Of a DNA stretch of 64,000 nucleotides, positions 34,842 to 46,544 are shown piece after piece. Below the pieces are notes generated by a model. It did no database searches. It was not told where the DNA came from and saw only the letters and a program-made list of their open reading frames with translations. The position numbers and the translations under genes were made by a program. The DNA is taken from contig NC_073302.1 in assembly GCF_027595985.1 (NCBI RefSeq), positions 217,899,854 to 217,963,853 of the forward strand, written 5' to 3'. Within the stretch, counting starts at the first letter, position 1. Each line of letters starts with the position of its first letter. Source of the stretch: Sorex araneus (taxonomy: Eukaryota > Chordata > Mammalia > Eulipotyphla > Soricidae).

Positions 34842-35232
34842 CTCTGACCATCACTGGTGTGTGCCAGACAGCGACTTTCATATACAGCCCACAAAGCATC
34901 GTGGACCCGCAACCTGGTGCCAGTGCCCGTGGCCTGGCAGGAACACATCGGTGTCTTGGTATTTTCAGGTGGGTTTGTGTCCAAAAACTGGGGGAGTTTC
35001 TGTAGATGTGCACTGATCCTGTGAGTGTGGTTTTATAAAAGGGTAGCACAGGTTCAGGAGAGTCATTATTTAGGATAATCATGAATACTTCAAGAAGGTT
35101 TTCAGTTGATTTCAAATAAGGATTCTGATTCCATTTAAACCTTCAGAGTTTGACTACTGAACACTTGGATTAAGCTTCATGGGTAGGATTCGTCAGCCAG
35201 CATTGTTCTTCTTTGAAAGTGAACTTTTTAGG
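34842..35232. other. 3' flank of PAQR5 fragment, no gene seen
   Basis: May include PAQR5 3' UTR; no polyadenylation signal was identified with confidence. Confidence 0.45.
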
Positions 35233-35405
35233 GCCGGAGAAATAGTACAAAGGTGAAGGCACTTGCCTTGTACGCAACTGCCCTGGATTTGATTTCCAGC
35301 ATCCCATATGGTCCACCGAGGTCATCAGGAGTGACCTCTGAGGACAGAGCAGGAGTAAACCCTGAGCACTGTCAGGTGTGCTCTAAAATCCAAAAAAAGA
35401 AAGAA
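35233..35405 (+). mobile_element. SINE
   Basis: Sense copy from ggccggagaaatagtacaaa to an A-rich aaagaaagaaag tail. Confidence 0.8.
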
Positions 35406-35714
35406 AGAAATGTTGTAGTAAGGTTTGGTTAAACAGTCTGAGGCATTAAGATATGCACACGAACAAAATACTTTTTGGAGGATCACAAAACTGTCTCTGG
35501 TGTTGTGCTGGGCCCCAGAGCAATCTGTTCAGCCCCCTTTTATTAACTAGCTTGATGTTCTAACCAATGATATTCAGCCACATAGGCAGACTATGCAAAT
35601 TAATTTAGTCAATGGAAACAGTATCAAAGTCAGTTACATAACCCAAAGCATAGTCAGTTAAAGTAAAAGTAACAGAAAAACAATTTTAAAATCCAAGTCT
35701 AACTAGGCCTGAGA

Positions 35715-35885
35715 TTGTGAGATGTTGTACACCAACATGACAACAGGTGGGGAGCTTGCCATGCATGTGACCAACCCAGCATTGATATCCCCAGCACACT
35801 CCAGATGATGCCCGGAGCACTGCCATTCTCTCAGAGCAGAGCCAGGCATAAGCCCTGAACACTGCTGGTTGTGGGTCTTATTCCC
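35715..35885 (+). mobile_element. SINE, diverged
   Basis: Sense copy lacking a clean head; body blocks cccagcactgccattctc-like and agagccaggcataagccc are visible. Confidence 0.6.
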
Positions 35886-36009
35886 CCAATCCAACTCCTG
35901 GTCCCAAAAGTTTACAAATCAGATGTCCAACAATATGTGCTTGACAGATTGGTAGGATGCATCAGATTGCAGTGTGGCCGGAGACAGACTACATCAAATA
36001 CTGATTTTT

Positions 36010-36140
36010 AATTATAGCCATACCCAGCAATGCTCAGGGCTTACATCTTGCTCTGCCCTCAGAAATTCCTTCTAGTGGTGCTTGGGGCACAAAAGGATGC
36101 TGAGGAACGAAGCTGGGTTGACCACGTGCAAGGTAACAAC
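36010..36140 (-). mobile_element. SINE fragment
   Basis: Reverse body (gcaatgctcagggcttac) ending in a head remnant (gaccacgtgcaaggt). Confidence 0.65.
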
Positions 36141-36479
36141 AGCCTTACGTTTAATGATAGTAAAATTTCTTTGTGAACACTATTCCTTTGTTTCTATTAC
36201 AGGAAGATAAATGAAATGTTTTGGTGGTTCTTAATTCTCACATGTATCTTAATCACCCAGCAACTTACCAACTCATTGTTCCCTGGGCTTTATTTTTCTT
36301 TTGGCTCCTAGATGTTGTTGGCGCGGAAAATAAGGATTTGGACCTGAAACTTCTCCCACATGCATTGTAGCCTATTGAGCTTTCTCTCTGGCCTCCAACT
36401 TGGGGTTTTCAGCTGAGAAAGGCTATTAGAAGTAGATCATAGAAAAATGACCCTGTATCCTAAAGAATGAATCTGAAGG

Positions 36480-36655
36480 AGGAGTCAGAGCAATTGTATA
36501 CAGTAGTGGAGTGCTTGCTTGGCATGCAACAGACCTGGGGTTGATCTCTTGCACAACATATGGTTCCCCAATCCAATTAGGGGATGATCCCTGAGTTCAC
36601 AACTAAGTGGTAGCCTTGAGCCCTTCTAGGGATGTCCCAGAAAAGAAAAAAAATA
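36480..36655 (+). mobile_element. SINE, diverged
   Basis: Sense copy with aatagtgcaggt-like head degraded; tail is agaaaagaaaaaaa. Confidence 0.65.
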
Positions 36656-37481
36656 AAGAATGAATGAGTGAAGCAAGTCTTGAAGCAGAACTAACCCAGG
36701 GATGCTTTGACTCCTAACCTAAGCTCTGTTTCAGTGTGGTGTGTGAGACAAAACAAGCAGAGAAAAAGTAGAATTACACTGACAGGATGCAAGACAGGGG
36801 CAAGTCAGCAGCACATCTCTGAGTACAACTGTGACAATAGTTGTCAACATTTGGATAGATGCTGAGAAGACCAGAAATATTTTAATGACGTCTTTATTTC
36901 AGAGATTTTCATTCTTCATCAGACTTTGCAGCTGTTGAAATATTTTCTCTATAGCTATTGCAGCTCAGGTGATCATGGATAGTGAGGAGGAAGACAAGGA
37001 AGGTCAAGACTCTGCAGAAGTAATTCTAACAAAACCTTTACCCTTACCCACAGAGGAGGAATTGCAGGGTACAGCCAGCTTGAAGTCAGCCGCAGTACGT
37101 AGATCACAAACGTTTCTGGTAAAGTCAGAAGTTCAGTACTGTGGTCACTGGGAACCAAGGGGACTGTCTCTCAGAGAGCTTCAGTGTTTCAATGCCATTA
37201 GTCACTCTGGTCCACCTTCCTAAGGCTTGAGCTCAAATCGAGGCTCCAGAGCCACAATCCCTCTTCTTTCTTTTGTCTCCAACTGACATGAATCCACTTC
37301 TCATCTCTCATCATTCATTCACCACCGTCTCACACCTCTTAGTATTTCCTGGAAATACCATGCCTGGAATATGAAAGCTTGGCAGCAACCCAGACCATTA
37401 TTTTCCTGGTGAAGTGTTTCTTAAAGATTTTGAGGTTGTCTTTTCAATGCCCCATATGCTCATGGATGGTGCTCCCCTTAG
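36656..37481. other. flank of tubby-like exon, one unassigned open frame
   Basis: A frame at 36,969-37,223 (acidic start MIMDSEEEDKEGQDSAEVIL) is compatible with an acidic N-terminal exon of a tubby-like gene. I cannot align it to a family, so I leave it uncalled. Confidence 0.35.
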
Positions 37482-37706
37482 GGTTCGACTGAATCCTTCG
37501 AGACAGCCATTCCGGAAGTGAACGCGCCATTGTCATCTCTGAGTAATCTGAAGGACTTTGTTTACCGTCAAGCTCCTCAAAATGTCACTGTGAGATTTAG
37601 GATACTCAGAGGCATTGATGGTCTCTTCCCTAGCTACTTTATATATGTGAAACTGGAGAGAATAAGGCAGAGAATGAGGAGGTATGACACTGAATTTTCC
37701 TGTTAA
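37482..37706 (+). pseudogene. tubby-like protein (TULP) exon fragment
   Basis: After an acceptor-like cccttag the frame is open for 74 codons. It contains NLKDFVYRQAPQNVTVRFRI, then LRGIDGLFPSYFIYV. Tubby C-terminal domains start with the pattern NLxxFVxRPAPQGxTVxCRIxRDKxGxDRGxFPSYFxxLE. The order and spacing fit, with a few residues lost between GIDG and LFPSYF. After this point similarity disappears and no convincing donor follows LE. It could derive from TULP1, TULP2 or a relative; I cannot tell which. No other tubby exon is visible nearby, so this is an isolated fragment. Confidence 0.55.
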
Positions 37707-37894
37707 ATTGGGGGCTCAAAGGGAAGAGTTTTGGGGACTTGAATTGCTAAGGGTTTCATGAAGACCTTCACCTGGGCATTAGACTAGGTCAAGTTGTGGG
37801 CAAAGGGAATATTTGTCCCTGGGCACTGTATTGCTGGAGTCCTTAGGCAGGTAGGCACAATCTTGTTCTCCTGTATAGCCAAAGGAAAATAGTT

Positions 37895-38045
37895 TTAGGG
37901 TCTAGATCAATAGCACAGCAGGTAGGGCCTTTGCCTCACACATGGCCGACCCAAGTTCAAATCCCAGCATTCCATACTATCTTTCGAGCACTGCCAGGAG
38001 TAATTCTTTAGTGCAGAGCCAGGAGTAACCCCTGTGTATTGCTGG
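37895..38045 (+). mobile_element. SINE
   Basis: Sense copy, head gatcaatagcacagcaggta, truncated tail. Confidence 0.8.
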
Positions 38046-38279
38046 AAGTTTATGATATCATAATACATTATCTCCATTAACATTACAGATTTACATTGTG
38101 GAGGGGGGGTAGCAACCCAAGGCTCAACCTGTCACATGTTAGTAATCTCTTCTATGAGGCCTTAATGTCTCCAGGGTAAGCTACAACAATCTCCACCCCC
38201 TTTCCTCTAAGGAAAACTTTAGGGATCATTGTTAGCAGAGTATTCATAACAAGCAATACAAAATGATATACGATCTGTC

Positions 38280-38520
38280 TTTTTTTTTTACTTTAAAAAT
38301 TTTTTTTAACTGGATATCCATGAGATAGAGCATTAGAACGCTGTTCATAATTGGGTTTCAGTCATACAATGATCCAGTACCCATCCCTCCACCAGTGTAC
38401 ATTTCCCAGCACCAATATATCTGTTTCCCCAACACAATCCCCCAGCCCACCACCCCTCACCTCCACCTCCCTCCTTGTTCTTTCCTTTTCCTTTTGTGCA
38501 TTATGGTTTGCAATATAGAC
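38280..38520 (-). mobile_element. older L1 3' UTR fragment
   Basis: Poly-T start, then the reverse 3' UTR pattern (catccctccaccagtg, ttgtgcattatggtttgcaa). The stretch to 38,795 shows no further feature. Confidence 0.65.
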
Positions 38521-38796
38521 CCAAAGAGCTCACAGTGTTTGTTCAGGGCATTCAGTATTTTTTCGGGATGGTAAGGCTGGAGTACCTTTTCATTTAGATG
38601 GCAGCTTTGGGGTTTGAGTGTGACTGCTGAAGATTCTATAGGTACATGGAGGTGGGGGGAGGTAGCCCATCCCAACCCCAAGAATGCCTGGAGATTTCAG
38701 TCACAAAACCCACATAACAGAATTTTCAACAGATTATCTCTTGGTGAAGTTTTTGTCCTAGAGAGAGTGGAGTCAGGCTGGGGTATAGCAGCAATT

Positions 38797-40745
38797 TTTT
38801 TAAATTTATTTTTTATTAGTGAATCACTGTGAGGGTACAGTTACAGATTTATACATTTTTGTGCTCATGTTTCCCCATACGAAGTTCGAGAACCCATCCC
38901 TTCACCAGTGCCCATTCTCCACCACCAGTAAACCCAGCATCCCTCCCACCCTCCCCAGTCCCGTCTCCCCCCACCCCACATTGCCACTATGGCAGGGTAT
39001 TCCCTTTTGTTCTCTCTCTCTGATTAGGTGTTGTGGTTTGCAATAAAGGTGTTGAGTGGCCATTGTGTTCAGACTCTAGTATACATTTGACACACGTCAC
39101 CCTTCCCCCGTATGACCTCCGGTCATATTTTACTTGGTGTTCCCTTCTCTGAGTTGCCCAGAATGGGAGACCAGCCTCCAAGCCATGGAGACAGCCTCCT
39201 GGTACTTATTTCTACTATTCTTGGGTGTTAGACTCCTATTCTATCATTCTATATTCCACAGATGAGCGCAATCTTTCTATGTCTGTCTCTCTCTCTCTGA
39301 CTCATTTCACTTAGCATGATACTTTCCATGCTGATCCACTTATATGCAAACTTCATGACCTCATTTTTTCTAACAGCTGCATAGTATTCCATTGTATAGA
39401 TGTACCAAAGTTTCTTCAGCCAGTCATCTGTTCCAGGGCATTCAGGTTTTTTCCAGATTCTGGCTATTGTAAACAGTGCTGCTATGAACATATAAGTGCA
39501 GATGTCATTTCGACTATACTCTTTTGCTTCTCTGGGATATATTCCCAGCAGTGGTATTGCTGGGTCAAATGGAAACTCAACCTCTAGTTTTTTGAGTATC
39601 GTCCATATTGTTTTCCAAAAGGGCTGAACTAGTCGGCATTCCCACCAGCAGTGAAGAAGGGTCCCTTTCTCCCCACATCCTCTCCAACAGCGGTTGCTTT
39701 TGTTCTTTTGGATGTGTGCTAGTCTATGTGGTGTGAGGTGGTATCTCATGGTTGTTTTGATCTGCATCTCTCTGATGATTAGTGATGTAGAGCACTTTTT
39801 CATGTGCCTTTTGGCCATTCGTATTTCTTCCTTGGTAAAGTTTCTGTTCATTTCTTTGCCCCATTTTCAATGGGGTTGGATATTTTCTTCTTGTAGAGTT
39901 CAACCAGTGCTTTATATACCATTGATATCAACCCCTTATTTGATGGGTATTGTGTAAATATCCTTTCCCATTCTGTAGATAGTCTTTGTATTTTGGTCAT
40001 TGTATCTTTTGCGGTGCAGAAGCTTTTTAGTTTAATGTAGTCCCATTTGTTGATCTCTGTTTCTACTAGATTGCTTAGTTCCGTGTCATCTTTGAAGATA
40101 CCGTTATCTTCAATATCGTGGAGGGTTTTGCCGACCTTGTCTTCAATGTACCTTATGGTTTGTGGTCTAATGTTGAGGTCCTTAATCCATTTTGATCTGA
40201 CCTTTGTGCATGGTGTCAGGTCGAGGTCTATGCCCATTCTTTTGCATGTGGTTGTCCAGTTGTGCCAGCACCATTTGTTAAAGAGGCTTTCCTTGCTCCA
40301 CTTCACATCCCTTGCTCCCTTACCAAAGATTAGATGATCATACATTTGGGGTTGTGTGTAGGGATATTCCACCCTGTTCCATTGGTCTACGGCTCTGCCT
40401 TTGTTCCAGTACCATGCTGTTTTAATTGTTACTGCTTTGTAGTAGAGTTTGAGGTTGGGGAGGGTGATGCCTCCCATCATCTTTTTCCCAAAAATTGTTT
40501 TAGCTATCCGTGGGCGTTTGTTGTTCTATATGAATTTTAGGATTGCTTGATCCATTTCTTTGAAGAATGGCATGGGTATACTTATAGGGATCACGTTGAA
40601 TCTGTATAATGCTTTGGGGAGTATTGCCATTTTGACAATATTGATTCTCCCTATCCATGAGCAAGGTATATGTTTCCATTTCCTCATGTCTTCTTTTATT
40701 TCATGGAGTAGCATTTTATAGTTTTCTTTGTAGAGGTCTTTTACT
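38797..40745 (-). mobile_element. 5'-truncated L1, ORF2 C-terminal region and 3' UTR
   Basis: Reverse L1. The 3' UTR (38,797-39,250) is followed by long ORF2 frames. These include [20 protein letters not shown], the motif [20 protein letters not shown] and, further upstream, MMGGITLPNLKLYYKAVTIK. Only a few stops or shifts interrupt about 1.5 kb, so it is one of the least decayed L1 pieces here. It closely resembles the L1 at 8,867. Target-site duplications were not identified with certainty. Confidence 0.9.
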
Positions 40746-40884
40746 TAGGATCTGCCTTTGGGGCAGGCCTGTATGGTGGGAAGAAATAATACTGGTGGGA
40801 AGAGGGATTGGTGTGGAATTGGTTTTGGAATATTGAGTGCCATAAATGATAGTGAACAACTTTCTAAAAATAAAATTAAAAAAT

Positions 40885-41035
40885 CTTGGGGGTGGGAACC
40901 ACCTGATAAGACATTCTACATGTAACTGTACCAGATTTGAATCCTGGCACCACATAAGTTACCTGAGCAACACCTGAAGTCCCTCGTGAACATAGAGGTA
41001 GGAATAAGCCCTGAGTCTCACTGAGTGTGACTCGA
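40885..41035 (+). mobile_element. SINE, diverged
   Basis: Sense body without a clean head; blocks gatttgaatcctggcac and taagccctgagtc. Confidence 0.6.
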
Positions 41036-41256
41036 CCCTGCACCTCCAACTTCTTTCTAATGAAGTGAGCCACTCCTGGGGCGGGTGAGGGGGGAGCAGC
41101 AAGGTCAACTCTCAGCGATGGTCAGAGAAGCAACTCTTGCTTGCTTCTGGAGAGATCTCTGAAGAAGTGATGGTAATCCAATCTGTGAGCTATATACAAT
41201 TATTTATATTATAAGGTCTTTGTGTTGTGTTGCTCATTTAACTTTTCATTTCAAAG

Positions 41257-41419
41257 GCCTTGTGCCTTTGTATAATGCATGTTCTTATGGACGTTATGAA
41301 GTTGCAGAAGTTCTAGTTAAGCATGGAGCAGTAGTTAATGTAGCAGATTTGTGGAAATTGACGCCTTTACATGAAGCTGCGGCAAATGGAAAATACGAAT
41401 TTGTAAACTTCTGCTTCAG
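41257..41419 (+). pseudogene. tankyrase (TNKS/TNKS2) ankyrin-repeat exon fragment
   Basis: Bounded by an acceptor (catttcaaag) and a donor (CAG|GTATGC). It reads [40 protein letters not shown] and AAANGKYE. This is nearly identical to a repeat of the tankyrase ankyrin domain, the part that binds partner peptides. A single base is missing after GKYE relative to the functional family, so the last codons read FVNFCFR instead of ICKLLLQ. With introns on both sides this is not a retrocopy. TNKS and TNKS2 are nearly identical in this segment, so I cannot choose between them. No neighbouring tankyrase exon was seen. Confidence 0.8.
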
Positions 41420-41554
41420 GTATGCCAAAATTCTTGAATAGGCTGTATATTATATAGAATATTTTGTAATTAACATTTCATATAAATAATGAAAAGTTAT
41501 ACTAGTAAAAAGATAACAAGCAAAGTTATGCAATTCTCTTTGTTTTTGTTTTGT

Positions 41555-41915
41555 TTGGGGGCCATACACAGATGTGCTCAGGACTTACTCCTGTCTCATT
41601 GCTCATGGATCGCTCCTGGGTGTGCTTAGGGGTCAAACCCAGGTTGGCTGCATGCAAAGCAACTGCCTTACCTGCTGCACTTTTTCTCTGGCCCCAGTTA
41701 TGTAATTATCTTACCAGATTTCAGAATGAATGTCATAAATGCTACTGTTATTTTAATCTTTAAGATGTTTATAACACATACACCTTTTGGGAGATAGGGG
41801 GTGGTCAGAACCCAGCAGTGCTCAGGGCTTAGTCCTGGCTCTTTGCCCAGGGATTGAACCCTGGTCAGATGCATGCAAGGGAAGCACCTTGCTCACTGTA
41901 CTACCTTCCCATCCC
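41555..41915 (-). mobile_element. two adjacent reverse SINE fragments
   Basis: 41,555-41,700 (ends ctttttctctggcccc) and 41,795-41,915 (ends tactaccttcccatcccc). Confidence 0.7.
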
Positions 41916-42017
41916 CCATATAGACTTCTTGCTTAAATCTTCTATCATTATGTAATTGTTCTCTCTATATATTGTATATATCTAGACATTTGCAGCTGTG
42001 CGACACATCATCATAAA

Positions 42018-42057
42018 TATATATTTAAATATATATATATACATCATATATATATAT
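42018..42057. repeat. AT dinucleotide repeat
   Basis: Two TA runs interrupted by catcat, immediately before a SINE. Confidence 0.85.
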
Positions 42058-42300
42058 GTGCCTCTCAGAGAGCCTGGCAAGCTACCAAGAGTATCTTGCC
42101 CTCATGGTAGAGCCTGGCAAGCTCTCCGTGGCGTATTTGATATGCCACAGTAATAAAAACAGTCTGAAAAGAGCCTCCAATCGTTGGGAAAGACGAGTAA
42201 GGAGAGGCTGCTAAAATCTCAGAGCTGGGCTGAATGAAGATGTTAGTGGTGCCCGCTCGTGTAAATCAGTGAAAAACAGGGTAACAGTGACAGTGAAAGC
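42058..42300 (+). mobile_element. RTE-tailed SINE, 5'-truncated
   Basis: Sense copy starting in the aagctaccaagagt block, with the longer middle (gacgagtaaggagaggctgc), then the RTE-like tail (gtggtgcccgctcgtgtaaa) and a short acagtgacagtg end repeat. Confidence 0.8.
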
Positions 42301-42644
42301 TGTTCACAATAACTTACTACACTGAATATTCTGACACCAAGCCCACCACTATTTCACCTTCCCACCCCCATATTTCGAATGTATCCACCCTAGCCCCGAA
42401 AGCAGGACCTCAGTAATTTAGTTTGTATTGCTCATTATGGAAATCCGCTAAAAATTATCCCAAACAGTTTCCTTAGAAGAAAGTATGTGAAGAGTGCTGA
42501 CCCTTAATTTGTTCTGAATGCCTGCCGATTCTCTCTGCTGCAGTGCTTCTTCTGTTTGATTAAATAGTCACGTGGTCTTAATTCTACATGACCAAGATTT
42601 TAATTTTACATGATCGACACTTTGTGTTAAGAAAATAATCTTTC

Positions 42645-42765
42645 TGTACTCAGGTTTGATTCTGGCATCCCATAGTGTTCCCCTGAGCACAGCCAGGAGT
42701 AATTCCAGGATGCATAGCCAGCAGTCAGCCCTGAGTATTGCTTGGTGTAGCCCAAAAAGGAAAAG
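42645..42765 (+). mobile_element. SINE fragment
   Basis: Sense body from ggtttgattctggcatccc. An AC repeat follows at 42,789-42,814. Confidence 0.7.
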
Positions 42766-42829
42766 ATAAAAGAAAACTATCTTACTTCACACACACACAC
42801 ACACACACACACACAATTTTTAAAAATTT

Positions 42830-43215
42830 AAAAATCCAGCTGAGCCTCTCTAGACTGAGCTTCTGCAAAGTCTGATCCTGCCTCTGGCACACTTGTCCCT
42901 GTTCTTCCCAGTCACTGACCCCAGTCATTGCTCAGGCCTCTGTCAGGCTGCACCTTGTCCCCGGGAGGCCTGTGGGTCTGTCCAACAAGTATGACCCCAA
43001 AACTCCCACCGTGTCTGTGGGTCCCCCGCCCTCTCCCGCGAGCCAGCCTCACTCCTTCCAGCCCGCCTGAGGCCCAATGTCATGACTGACCTTCTTCCCT
43101 AGCTGGAAAGTGCTGTACCAGCTTCCTGGCTTCTCCCTGGACCATAAGGCCAGTTTCACCTGAGGGACAAAGAGGGTCGGTAGATCACAGGCTCTGGGTG
43201 CCTCCCACAAGCTTT
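42830..43215. other. GC-rich stretch, no gene seen
   Basis: No repeat or conserved exon recognised. Confidence 0.45.
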
Positions 43216-43224
43216 GTTTTTTTG

Positions 43225-43420
43225 CGGGGGGTTAATTTCCTAAGCAGTGCTCAGGAGGTTGGGGGCTCCTTCTGGTGAGTTTGTTGGTCGGGCCTTGAGG
43301 TGCTGAGGGCCCCAGGGCCATATCTGTGTGTGTGGAACATGTGGTGCCACGGATCAAAACTGGGTCTTTGCAAGTGCAAGATATGTGTCTTGCCTCCTGA
43401 GCTACCTCCCCAGCCCCTGG
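43225..43420 (-). mobile_element. SINE, diverged
   Basis: Reverse copy ending gctacctccccagcccc. Confidence 0.6.
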
Positions 43421-43941
43421 CCTGACCTTTGTGGCCTTGTCATCTCAGGCTGGAATCTGGAGGCATCTGGGTCTCCCAGAGTGCTTGTGGGCTTCAGGAG
43501 AGGTTCTATCCAGCACACACTTGTCAAGCAATGATGGACAGATGGACTTGATGGGCAAATGCCCCTGATTCTTGGTTCCCTCTCAGCCTGTGTGGGGCAA
43601 TTCCCAAGTGCTGCCTGCCTCACATTCTGCCAGATGTCCCCAGTGAAGCCGAATACACCCAATGATGACAGTGTAACTAAGCTCCCTTGAAGAAACTTCT
43701 CCAAGTTTGTCACCACCCACTATCCCTCTTGCAGTTAGGCAGGTAGGAAAGGGCCCCCACATGGCAATGAGTGCTTGGGAAGTAATAAAACCCAACTATT
43801 CCTAAGGCTGCTAAAAACCCATCTTATAAACACAGAAACTAAAGCCTGACAACTAAGCCTACCTTGCCAGGCTCTGCTGTGCGGGTGGGATAATCTCACT
43901 GCTACATACATATTAATACATAATAATATATACATAATAAT

Positions 43942-44162
43942 AGTATCACTCTATCACTGTCATCCCGTTGTTCATCAATTTACTCAAGCAGGCGCCAGTA
44001 ACATCTCCATTCGTTCCAGCCCTGAAATTTTAGCAGTCTGTCCTTACTCGTCTTTCTCAACGATTGGAGGCTTCTTTCAGGGTTAGGGGAAAGAGACCTG
44101 TTATTGTTACTGTTTTTGGCATATTTAATACGTCATGGGGAGCTTGCCAGGTTCTGCCATAA
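43942..44162 (-). mobile_element. RTE-tailed SINE
   Basis: The + strand begins atcactctatcactgtcatc and cccgttgttcatcaattta, the reverse of an RTE-like tail. The middle block follows and it breaks off in gagcttgccaggttctgcc. About 55 bp of its tail aligns well with 16,180-16,240 of the RTE. Confidence 0.85.
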
Positions 44163-44747
44163 TATAATAATAATAATTATACATACATAATAATACATAA
44201 ATATTTGCATAATACATACACATTGGATACATACACTGACTATGAATCTAATATAATGAAAACATTATATTAGATTCTGAACAGTAAGACACTCAAAAAT
44301 CTTTGTTCGCTAAATGGTCAGAAATGGCTGTACAGGAAATCTGCCAAACAACAAGGGCAATTTAGCAGAGGGTAATAAGAACTGCACTGTTCTACCAAGA
44401 AATGAAAAACACATAGCATTTAGAAGGAGTAATCTTTGCATGGCTTATTCCACTACCTAAAATGTTCTTTTGTTAGTGTGAAGATAAATTAATTGCAGAG
44501 CAGTATTTACCCCATTAGTCACTAATCTTCCTTAACATAAAAGCCTCTTTATAATATAGATACCTGAATGATACCATTATATACTCCTTGGAAACAATTA
44601 TACAGGCATCCAAATGATATTGAGTAGATAACACAATAAACATCAATTAACAGTATCAAGCACTGTTTAATAAAGGAGTAGGTATATACATTTGAGCAAA
44701 TAGAAAAAAATCCATGCTTTCAAAGATCTATGATTTAACAAGGAGCT
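44163..44747. other. AT-rich junction sequence
   Basis: No gene, SINE or array similarity seen. Similarity to the array begins abruptly at about 44,748, the right edge of the mosaic. Confidence 0.5.
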
Positions 44748-46239
44748 TACCAGGGTAAGGATGTGACATATTATTATGAGAAATCATCCCCTACCAGAAA
44801 ACCTAAAGGTTTGGATATTCCCTAGACAAACATACACCCAGGAAATAGCAGTAGGCAAGCATAGAATCGATGACAAAGTATCTTGCAGCTGCAAACTTGT
44901 GCCAGGAAAACATAGATTAATACTGTTTAGGGTCTTTTAGATTTGTGGAACAATATAACCAAAAAAAGAACAGGAAACTGCCACAACCTTATTAATTTAT
45001 TTTGGTTTGGGGGCCACACCTGGCCATACTCAGGGCTTACTCCTGGCTCTGGATTCAGGAGCACCTCAGTAGACTGGGTGAAAGACAGGTACCCTGCCCA
45101 CTGAACTATCTCTCCTGCCCAAATACTTTATATTTTATGGATTTTCATATTCTTTATATAACACTTTGTATTCTACTGATTTGCCGTGTGAACTATCCCA
45201 ACCTCTGCTCTCCCTGTACCTATGGCATGTTGATGGACTTACTGTCCTTGATGTCTCTGCCATCTTCAAGAGTGACTCACCTGTTGGGCTCTGGTGGGGC
45301 TTGGGGAGCAATATTACATTGTATTGACCTGCCTGTGAGACCACTGATGGCTACCCAGGTGACCCTAAATCTTGGACAATCCACATGTTTGTCTACATAG
45401 GTGTTTGTCTCATTTTCTGTGACTGGCCCTGATGGATGGAGGTTGAAAGTGACAATTGGATTTGGCAGATGAGAAACAATTTAGACAGGTTATAGCCAAT
45501 TAATGTGATAAATAAATTACACCATCTACTAGAAAATCCCAAGTAGTATGGGATAATTGGATTTATAAAGGGAATCAGAATAATAAAAGCGGACCTTGAA
45601 AGCAGTTGTAGTTTAAAATAGTGTCATATCTGGATCCAAGTGGTAGTCCAGTGAGTAAGGCATTTGCCTTGCACATGGTGGACCTGGGTTCAACCCCTGC
45701 CATCCCATCCCATATGGTCCCATGAACCCTTGAGGAATGTCCTCATACACGGCAAGCACTCTATTCATTGTTTAATCAATCCAGCCCTAGAACTGTGTGT
45801 GTGAGAGAGAGAAAGAGAGATAGAGACAGAGAGAGAAAGAGAGAGTAGAGAGTAGAGAGATTTTGGGCCAGCCCCAGGGGTACTCAAGTACTGCTGTTTA
45901 TGTGCTCAGGAGTGACTCCTGGTGATGCTCAGGGACCATATGTGGTGCTGGAGATAGAACCAGGGTCAGTCACATGGAATATTAATATATTAATTGTATA
46001 TTATTACTCAATACCTGGAATAGAAATATTTTTTAGAAGTGAAGAAAAGAAGACCCAGTAGGAGCCCATGCAAGGACACAATTAGAAAATTTTCTGGTGA
46101 AGGATCAGCCAAGGCTTTAAGGGCTGATTTCATAGTAAAACTGCAGAAATGAGCAGAGACAGAGACAGATCCTCAAAGACTAACCTATTTACTGTGTGAT
46201 TTTTTAAATAGAAAATACTTGCTGATCCCTAATTAACAA

Positions 46240-46400
46240 AAGGAACATAGAAAGAAAGAAGGAAAGAAACAACAAAGAGACGGAAGGAAGGGAGGAAGGA
46301 AGGAAGGAAGGAAGGAAGGAAGGAAGGAAGGAAGGAAGGAAGGAAGGAAGGGGGAAGAAAGAGAGGAAAAGGAAAGAAAGAAAGGAAAAGGAAAATAGAA
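46240..46400. repeat. GGAA microsatellite
   Basis: Same location within the unit as the arrays at 7,538 and 57,230. Confidence 0.9.
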
Positions 46401-46544
46401 GAAAGGGGCCTTATAGGCCATTGTAAGAATGTTGGCTTTAACTCTGACAAAAATTCAGACCTACGGGAGTGTTTAAATGGAAAAGGGGTAGCACCTCATG
46501 TTTTGGAAGAAACACTATGGTGGCTCTTTGACAGATTTTAGGGC

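Noticed and set aside
36969..37223. 84-codon acidic frame as a TULP exon
   Set aside because: Compatible with an acidic tubby N-terminal region but no alignable motif; left unassigned.
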